Positions 56,100-64,000 of a DNA stretch of 64,000 nucleotides are shown here, piece after piece. The stretch is from Cyclina sinensis (taxonomy: Eukaryota; Mollusca; Bivalvia; Venerida; Veneridae), in NCBI GenBank assembly GCA_012932295.1, contig JAAONU010000018.1, positions 8,056,828 to 8,120,827 of the forward strand. Direction: 5' to 3'. Position 1 is the first letter of the stretch, and the number at the start of each line of letters is the position of its first letter. A program made the translations under genes and the position numbers. Below the pieces are notes generated by a model. It was not told the DNA's origin, made no database searches, and worked only from the letters and a program-made list of their open reading frames with translations.

Positions 56100-57520
56100 A
56101 TGTATTACCTGAATCTGGCACTGACCTTTTAATGTGCAACCTTTCAGGTTATTCTCAGCAAAAGATAACAGGTACAATTTTCAGGAGCATAAAACAGTTA
56201 TAAAGCTCTGGGTAAGTTTATGTCAGAACTCACCTCAAATGTTTGGCAAAGTAAAAACTGTAAATTCTCCCCAAATATTAATATAACAATATGAGAGCTT
56301 ACAATTCTAACTTGTCTCAATAAAAATGTGTAAATTCCAGACATTATAAATTGGTAGAAATAAGATTTCACTGCATGTGGCAGACAAATGTAAGTAATCT
56401 GCTGAGTTTATAAACATACTATATGAAATAAAAGTTCATTTATATTTTTCTTTTTCCATCAAAAATGATTTTATATTCCTGAGCATCTGAAACCTCTACA
56501 TGAATTAATCTACAGCTGATTTAGAACAATACTTTATCAGGTTCTTTAAAACACCCATTTATACTTTATATAGTTATATGAACTCCTATTTCTTGGGAAA
56601 AAAAAAAAAAGGCGATACTTTTTTCTATAAAGACACTGCTTTAACAACAGCTCTAGAATGACTTTATGTAAAAGAAGCTTCTGAAAAAGAAATCTATTAG
56701 CAGAGATATGTCTTATGATTACTTCAGTGGTCTTAATTAGATAGACAATGTCCTGAACTATTTTCCCAAGACTATGATCTGCTACAGGAAACCTATACAA
56801 CAGAAGCTGCAAAACTGACAGACAGTTTGTTTTATTATCTAAGCTCATTCATGGTTAAGATCTAAAATTTGTCATCATTTTTTTTTACTAAGAATACAAA
56901 TGTAGTCTTTATAAAGATAAAGCGAAAAATTACTGCTTCCCTTAAATTTCTAGAATAATATATTACTTTTTAATCATAGGTTACCTGACTCAACCAATAC
57001 AGAATATCACCTACAGTACTCACATTTGCAAACTAGATATATTTAACTGCTTGCTTAATTATGTACCATGCACTGACATTAATCTTCTGAGAGGGAAAGT
57101 TTTACAAACATGTTGTCTCAGACAACTTCTTTCACCACCAATAACAACCTTTTTGAGGACACATCTTAGGACAAAAATCATCAATAGAGAAGCTCTTAAG
57201 TGGTCATTCCATATTTCAGAAGCATTTTACAGCACTTACCTTCTTGCCACAGAATGTCTTTGCTGAATAATTAATGACCCTTATAATCAAATGTCTGATA
57301 TGTCTGACTGGGAACAACAAACTGTAACATTGACCAGACTGTTTTGTGGTAGTACTTGTGAAAGAAAATCTATGAAAATGCACAGAAAAGATAGTCTACT
57401 GTAGATAAAACTTTCATCCTTCAATGGCTGGAAAACAGACATTATCTTACTGCCTGAAAATGTCTCTATTATCCTGCAGGCAATATGTCAATACGTTATT
57501 CTGACTGTCATCAGATAGTA
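56100..57520. other. Intergenic segment without recognised features
   Basis: AT-rich; nothing recognised. Confidence 0.45.
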
Positions 57521-57529
57521 TTAGTTTGG

Positions 57530-58150
57530 CAATGTCTTTGAAAGTGTTTAAGGAGCATTTCAGAGGTGTTATATCACAGAGTCCGTCTGAGTATGTTCTG
57601 GTTCTATTTAAAATGTTTTAGTAATTTCTTTTGAAATGTTCTTGCAAAGGTCCTCTGAAAGTGTTCTTCACTGTCCCTTAGTGAACATCCTGGTTTAGCT
57701 TTGCACTGTCAGGCTTTATAACTGCTCTAGTACTTCCTCTCTGGTCTTAATTGTTCTAGCCTTGTCTCTTCTGAAATTTTCTACCACTATCTCTTGAGGT
57801 TTTCTGGCACTGATTCTTTTGAAGCTTTTTGGCAATTTTTTTTCTGAGATGTTCTGTTACAATCTGACTTTTGAGGTGTTCTGTCACTATTTCTTTAGGA
57901 GTATTCAACCAGTCTTTTAATACAAATGTTCCAGCACTGTCCTTGTGGGTGTTTTCTGTGGCTGTGTACCTTTGCTGAGTACCTGTTCTTGCACTGTCTG
58001 TTTTGGAATGTTTAATGTACTGTTTCTTTGAGAGTCTTTTATCCCTGTCTCTTCAAATGTCTTCTGGCTGTGCCCCTTTTTGTGGTCAGTTCTGGCTCAG
58101 TACCTTTGTGAGTGTTCTAATGCGCTGTCCCTTGCACGTGTTTGCAACTG
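57530..58150 (+). repeat. Highly degenerate tandem repeat rich in TGTTCT / CTGTC
   Basis: Short phrases such as gaggtgttctgtcactattt, gatgttctgttacaatctga and tgttcttgcactgtctgttt recur irregularly, roughly every 25-45 bp, with strong T and G bias on this strand. It looks like an old minisatellite. Confidence 0.5.
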
Positions 58151-58159
58151 TCCTAAAGC

Positions 58160-59255
58160 ACCCTTGACAGAAAACGATATCATACTGACCTTTCTGGAGT
58201 TGAAAACAACCACTGACCTTCAGATTACTAAGCAAATTTTAAAGACCATGACTGTACTTTTCAATCTTTTTCAACACGAACAAGCTGGCTGATGATAGAT
58301 GAAAAGGCTGTTTTCCTATCTACTTGCCTTGCTCTATTTCTAGACAAAGTCACATATCTATATATTCACTTGAAGTTATGAAATAATAGCAATAAGCCTG
58401 CCTTACCAGACAGAAACAGTAAACATAGCAATCAATATAAGAAAAGTGCAATAATTCATCTAAGATCTTCTGGTTGATATGTATTATTAGAACTAACATC
58501 ATAGATAATTTGGCGGAAAATTTGCTTGACAAAATTTACTGGAAAAATGCTCTACTTACTAGACTAAACAGACATGACTGTAGGCAGTAGTGACAGCAGT
58601 GAGCTACAGAGATACAAGAACAAAGACACGGTGAAAACTAGACAAGGTTACAAGACAAAAAAAGGTGAACACTTCAACAGAAAGAATGGAGCAGTAATGT
58701 TATGGAAAGAAAGAATTTTAAATGCTGCAGTATAAATCTATGACATCACAGAGAAAACCTAAACCTATGAATTTATGACCATGGTCCTGCTGCATCTTAC
58801 TATTGATAATTGCATTCTTGCATTCAGGAACACATTTGGAGAACGCATTAAGTGAGATGTTTTCTTTCAAACATTGGAAAGGTAAGCTGGTGATGATATA
58901 TGTTGAAGGAAATAGAAATCATTCAATCAAAGACAGTGGATGTAAGATTTAATTATAAATGCAGAGAAGCAATATGTATCAGACTCCCTGAGGTGTATCA
59001 TATACACCCTGAGATGATGATTACTTCAGATCTTCATGAATACCTGTACAGTTCTGAGACCAGAGATACTGTTGATACCAGGAAACAATAGTTTTACACA
59101 ACAGCTGCATGTCTCTATTATCTGATATCATAGCAGGAGAAACAACAGTAAAAGATGTATGTATGTAAATTGTCACAATAAAAAAGGGCCTTAAGGTTTT
59201 TTCTTAACTAAACTTTAATACTTTTAACAGAATCTGGCAAATCAATCTCGTCTGT
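58160..59255. other. Intergenic segment without recognised features
   Basis: AT-rich; nothing recognised. Confidence 0.45.
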
Positions 59256-59265
59256 CACCAAAATT

Positions 59266-59930
59266 ATATACTACAGAGGCCTGAAGTGACTTAATACACA
59301 CTTATTTTTGTTATTGTCACATTTATTTTAGTTCGTTTAAATGAAATAACATTTCGTTTAAAAGAAATAGTAATTCATTTAAACAAAATAATATTTTGTT
59401 TATATGAAATAATAATTCACATATATGAAATAACATTTTGTTTAAACGAAATAACAGTTTGTTTAAACATTAAACAAAATAATTATTTGTTTAAAATGAA
59501 TTAATATTTTGCTTAAATGAAATAAGTTGTTGTTTAAACAAAATGTTATTATTAAATGTTATCAATTATGAATTAATATTTCATTTTAACAACTCTTATT
59601 TCATTTAAATGAAATAATATTTTGTTATAACAAAATCAGATTTTGCTTAGATGAAATAATAATTTGATCATGAAAAGTTATGTTAATTCATTTAAATCAA
59701 ATCTAAATGTTTAAACAAAATCTTATTTCATTTAAACAAATTATTATTTTGTTTAAAGAAAACCTTTTTTCATTTTAATGAAATATTACTTCGTTTAAAA
59801 TGAAACCTCATTTCGTTTAAACGAAATGTTAATTAATTTAAACGAAATCTTATTTCACTTAAATGAAATAAAATAAATGTGACAAAAAAATAAGTGTGTA
59901 TAATGTCATTTTAGGGGCTACGTAATATAC
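59266..59930. mobile_element. Foldback element filled with AAACGAAA-type palindromes
   Basis: The ends are inverted: cacacttatttttgttattg and tcacatttatttta (59296-59330) against their inverse at 59869-59899, with weaker pairing outward to about 59266 and 59930. The interior is about 25 variants of [a/t]ttt[c/t]gtttaaa[c/t]gaaat in both orientations; one, at 59810-59827, is an 18-bp perfect palindrome. Confidence 0.8.
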
Positions 59931-60794
59931 TAATTTACAGGTATGTATATTTTATTAGGACGACGTATATGAATCAATCACAAAATAATCAGTGGCTTGC
60001 AAAGTGGTTTTAGTGACAACATCATTTCAATAAAGTCCAATAACAGTGTCAGGTACTTTCCAAATTCATATTATTTTACAATTTACGACAAGCACACCCA
60101 TAACTTCTCTTTCCTCTAAAGGCACCATGCACATATATCTATAAAACATTGAAACAATCATCCAATTCACGATCATAAATTATTATACTTTCTTTGAGAC
60201 ATAAATAGATGTCAGAAAGCTGGCTCTTTTTATGTACTTACTGCTGTATCTAACCTTCCATCTGTCAGTAAATGAAGAGTAGAACATATGGGTCCATCTT
60301 CCTAAGAGAATTACAGCTGCAGTTATAGCACAATTCCTCTCATTAATTTCAATGGAGGGTTGGGATATATATTCAGTACTTCAAAATCTGGTATGATTTT
60401 ACAGCAATAAAAAGTTAACTGACTGATATATAATGTATTCGGTAATCCCAAAAGTATCCTGTGAAATCTTAATGAATGACAATTGTTTCTTTAGCATTAC
60501 CCTAAACAATTCACTTAAAGAAACAGCACAGGCCGTACATCTTTTAATATGGTTAATTAACTTGTAAGTAAAGTAATGTAACTAACTCAGAATCTGACTG
60601 ACCAATCAGAGGAAGGTCTTAAAAAATATTTACCTCAAAATATATATAAGCATTTAAGAAAAACATTAATGCACAGCATCAAGTCGGCATAGAAGATTCT
60701 CAGGACATGAAAGTATCTGATACTTATCAAGTTCAAGTTAAACTAATTACTGCCAACAGTCAATACTGACTATACTAGGCAGGCCAGTTCTTGC

Positions 60795-60940
60795 AACTGC
60801 TTCCTGGGTTCATACCAGTACTCGCGCCGAAAGTGAGGACTGTGGAATGTCACTTGAGACTCTCACCTCTGGTGAGATTTGAACCAGCAACCTCCGGATC
60901 TGGAGTCCAACACTCTAACCCCTCGACCACCTCTCCTCCT
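60795..60940 (-). mobile_element. tRNA-derived SINE, reverse orientation
   Basis: On the minus strand from about 60940: gaggtggtcgaggggttaga (A box), tggactccagatccgg (anticodon arm, CCA), then gctggttcaaatctcacc (B box), followed by an unrelated body to gtactggtatgaacccagga. No clear target-site duplication was found. Confidence 0.7.
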
Positions 60941-61649
60941 CCTTATTACTTACTTCATCAGACAGAATATTTATATAATTGATGACTGATAGTGCATCTA
61001 AACAGACCATCTGTGAGTGCAATTCCTACTCATGCTGCCTTGATCATAAGTTATATTGTTAGCGTGTTAGAAACAGGTGTGCACTTGATTTTAATACACT
61101 TGCTCTTAAATTCAAGTCAATGTATCTAATAATTAACTTCAAAAGAAACTGGGACATAGGTACGTGCCATTGTCACAACATACGCCCACTACAAAAGCTT
61201 TTGGTGAAGAATAGATACGGGCATAATGGATAAAAAGAGGTGTTAGTAGGGAAGCAAGTTTGACTATTTCTTGTGCTGGATAATGAAACATACATTTTAC
61301 ATGAACCTGAAGATAAATATATACATATATGAGTCCAAGAAATGGAAAAATTGCAATGAAAACTGACATTTGGACAGAACTGTAAGCATGAATTTATACC
61401 ATGTCTGAAGCATAGTACCATAGGCACTTGGTTTAAACTCAATTGCCCTTGATGTGCCATATTACTGACAACCCCCGTATACTGAAAAAGTAAAGGTAGA
61501 TCAGCTGTCATTTTTGTCCGCAAAGGAAGTGATGTCTTAATGAATATTTTACCGTACCCGTACCGTTCTGAATCTGGCTCTCGGATTATATGTTATTGTC
61601 ATGGGATTCCAGTGTACCAGATCCGGAAAATGGATTATGCATGTAACAC

Positions 61650-61955
61650 TCAATCTCATGATGGTAAACATTTGTGACAGAATCCTTTAATTCATAATGA
61701 CTAAATGGTCTGTACACACATTTTCATACTTTTATCTGACCTCTGACCTCTATGTGTGACCTTGACCTCTAAACTTTTTGCACAACACTCCATCTTAAAA
61801 TGGTGAACATTTGTGCCAAGTTATATTAAAATCCCTCAATGCATATAGAAGTTTTGCTCCGGACAAGAGTTTTCATCTGACCTCTGTGTCCTTGACCTTT
61901 GATCTAGAGACCTGGCTCATGCGCATGACACTACGTCTCATGATGGTGAATATTT
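61650..61955 (+). repeat. GACCTTGACCTC repeat, about two units
   Basis: actcaatctcatgatggtaa, gtgtgaccttgacctctaaa, tgcgcatgacactacgtctc and catgatggtgaatatttgta place it in the same dispersed family as 43.7 and 36.9 kb. Confidence 0.65.
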
Positions 61956-62189
61956 GTATACCACACGGCAGTTACCTGAATGAAAGGGAGATTACTGCAT
62001 AGGGCAAGGTCAATCTCAATTTATTAATATTTCGGGATCAAATGTTTAAAAAAAATGTTGATTATTTTCAAACATAATATTTTCATTTTCATACAAATGA
62101 AATACTTAGTTATTGTTTCACATTAATACCCTGGTTGAATTTCAGTGACTTTTATTCAGTAGAACAACAACAACAACAATAATAATAAA

Positions 62190-62320
62190 ACAACCATCAA
62201 TAAGGCCTAAAAAAAAAATAGTTCTGTTTAGGGTTACGGCCTGAAAAAAATATGGGTCGGTAGGTAGGGATTTTTTTTTTTTTTTAATATTTTTTTTCTG
62301 TATAATATTGAAAGATGAAC
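62190..62320 (-). mobile_element. Fragment related to the 19.6-kb MITE
   Basis: gggttacggcctgaaaaaaa and atgggtcggtaggtaggg are the reverse complement of phrases near 19680-19945. The terminal inverted repeats are missing. Confidence 0.5.
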
Positions 62321-62436
62321 ATGTTTTATCAGAAAAATGTGTTAAGCATTCATCATAAGTATTCATAACTACTATTAAAGTGATTGAAAGTCAGTCTTTT
62401 GTTTGTTATTTGTATTCCTGTGAAAGGTCCCACGTT

Positions 62437-63440
62437 TTACCGGAATCGACCATTTTTACCGGAATCTACCGGAATCGACTTTGCATTACCGGAATCGACC
62501 TATATTTCTTACATAAACCTTTTTTTCAAGATATACAACATTGTTTATTAATATGTAATTTAATTAACATCTGAAATAAAATATCAACCAAAGAAATTTG
62601 AAGTTTCTTCGAGTGGAAAGATGTTGCAAGAGAAAAAAAATCGGCGAGTTGCGGAAAATTTGCGCGTACGGATATACGCCAGAATCGGCCTGTATTTCAT
62701 AAATAATTTGAATTCAAGTCATACAAAGTTATTTTTCATTTTTTTACATCAGATATAAAATATTTACGAAAGGAATTTGAAGTTTCTTCGAGTGGAAAGA
62801 TGTTGCAATGGGAAAAAAATCGGCGAGTTGCGGAAATTTGCGCATACGGATATACGCCGGAATCGGCCTGTATTTCATAAATAAATTGAATTTAATTCAT
62901 ACAAAAGTTACTTTTCATTACTTTACATCAGAAATAACATATTAACCAAAGGAATTTGAAGTATCTTCGAATGGAAAGATTTGACAAGAGAAAGGAAATC
63001 GGCGAGTTGCGGAAAATTTGCGCGTACAGATATACGCCAGAATCGGCCTGTATTTCATAAATAATTTGAATTCAAGTCATACAAAGTTATTTTTCATTTC
63101 TTTACATCAGATATAAAATATTTACGAAAGGAATTTGAAGTTTCTTCGAGTGGAAAGATGTTGCAATGGGAAAAAAATCGGCGAGTTGCGGAAATTTGCG
63201 CATACGGATATACGCCGGAATCGGCCTGTATTTCATAAATAAATTGAATTTAATTCATACAAAAGTTATTTTTCATAACTTTACATCAGAAATAACATAT
63301 TAACCAAAGGAATTTGAAGTATCTTCGAGTGGAAAGATTTGACAAGAGAAAGGAAATCGGCGAGTTGCGGAAAATTTGCGCATAAGAATATACACCGGAA
63401 TCGACATGTATTTCATATATAACTTGTATTTTATTCATCA
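62437..63440 (+). repeat. 179-bp satellite, five units with alternating variants
   Basis: cggcgagttgcgg starts at 62642, 62821, 63000, 63179 and 63358, exactly 179 bp apart each time. Units 1 and 3 share ccagaatcggcc and aatttgaattcaagtc, while units 2 and 4 share ccggaatcggcc and aaattgaatttaattc, giving a 358-bp dimer. Several accggaatcgacc motifs at 62437-62500 mark a degraded left edge. Confidence 0.93.
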
Positions 63441-63538
63441 TTTAATACCTCAGCTTGGTGTATGTTGTTTGTAACGGCACTGTTCCGACAAAAAGGTGTG
63501 GAATTAACAAATTAAAATACCGATAAGCGGCTGCTAAT

Positions 63539-63562
63539 TATCGCCGTCCCTGGACGGCGATA
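63539..63562. repeat. Perfect 11-bp-arm hairpin, CpG-rich
   Basis: tatcgccgtcc-ct-ggacggcgata: fully paired arms with a 2-nt loop. It stands out in AT-rich surroundings. Confidence 0.85.
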
Positions 63563-63589
63563 TATACAATTAACAAGATTTGAACAGTT

Positions 63590-63790
63590 TAGCCTGTACA
63601 CCGCCTGCCTTTAGCCAATCAAAGCAGAGCATTTCATATCACATGATAACAAAATGGACGTCAAAATTCTTCTGCAAGGGATGCGTAAATGGACTCGCCC
63701 AACCGCCATGTTTGTCGGGTTACTTATTCTTACAACTGAAAATACCATCATGAATGTACGATCTCAGGACCAGTCTTAAGGCTGGTGTAG
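63590..63790. promoter_or_regulatory. Possible promoter region
   Basis: CpG-richer than its surroundings, with agccaatcaaag (CCAAT box), tcacatgat (E-box-like), ggacgtca (CRE half-site) and aaccgccatgttt, whose reverse complement fits the YY1 motif. It could serve the KCC gene through a far 5' untranslated exon, or a gene beyond the right edge. There is a 41-codon open frame at 63654-63779 (start MDVKILLQGMRKW) with no recognised similarity. Confidence 0.25.
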
Positions 63791-64000
63791 GATAAACACA
63801 GGATAATCGCAATATTTTTTGCTACATGTCATTTTTAACTAGAGAATGTAGTCTAAATAAGAGTATGGTTTGTTTGTTTTTTCCAAAACTTGCACTTAAA
63901 GAAAAAAATAAATGCTTGCTTCCGGGCAGTTCTAATCAGGATACTTCCCTGATTAGTACAGTAAAAGTAGCAAAGCGTGACTTAACCGGTGCGAGGAGTT

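Larger units (their letters stand above)
60655..62020 (+). repeat. Duplicated segment, copy 2 (pairs with 49850-50310)
   Basis: Contains agaaaaacattaatgcacag, then catcaagtc; aacagaccatctgtgagtgc; taatacacttgctctt; aacttcaaaagaaactgg; and gaaagggagattactgcata, in the same order as copy 1. It is enlarged by a SINE (about 60790-60940) and by GACCTTGACC repeat units (about 61650-61955). Confidence 0.7.

Noticed and set aside
63654..63779. 41-codon ORF starting MDVKILLQGMRKW as a gene
   Set aside because: Too short and without similarity; mentioned only as part of the possible promoter region.

Overview
The window looks like a piece of a bivalve mollusc nuclear genome. It is AT-rich, has one intron-dense metazoan gene, and carries dispersed and tandem repeat families of a kind I associate with clams. 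The bivalve assignment is inference from repeat style and protein similarity; the metazoan assignment is firm.

One gene dominates. A potassium-chloride cotransporter (KCC, SLC12A4-7 type) runs on the minus strand from an ATG at 51937 to a TGA at 612. I reconstructed 25 coding exons by hand. All reading-frame phases agree and the lengths sum to 3309 nt, giving 1102 residues plus stop, which is the usual KCC size. The model has an N-terminal cytoplasmic tail (exons 1-3), a 12-helix transport core (exons 4-14) with a four-cysteine glycosylated outer loop in exon 7, and a long regulatory C-terminal domain (exons 15-25) that keeps both threonine sites used by WNK-SPAK/OSR1 kinases in vertebrate KCCs. 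Three introns (9, 20 and 24) are U12-type: each has a GTATCCTT donor, a CCTTAAC branch site 10-13 nt before the acceptor, and phase 1.

The introns are full of repeats. Intron 5 (27180-40132) holds a 31-bp tandem array, a 36-bp array, a 150-bp foldback, a 5-copy 150-bp degenerate array, a 146-bp near-identical array inside an element with inverted ends, and a roughly 43-bp minisatellite of about 1.37 kb. Intron 7 holds three head-to-tail copies of one element family; the first contains a second element, which itself contains a hAT-like transposon remnant. Intron 4 carries a complete tRNA-derived SINE with a 12-bp target-site duplication.

To the right of the first coding exon (51938-64000) I see no convincing second gene. 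That stretch holds repeats, a foldback built of AAACGAAA-type palindromes, a diverged duplicate of part of intron 1 interrupted by a SINE, a 179-bp satellite with alternating (358-bp) variants, and at the far right a CpG-richer segment that could be a promoter. No 5' untranslated exon of the KCC gene could be placed with confidence.
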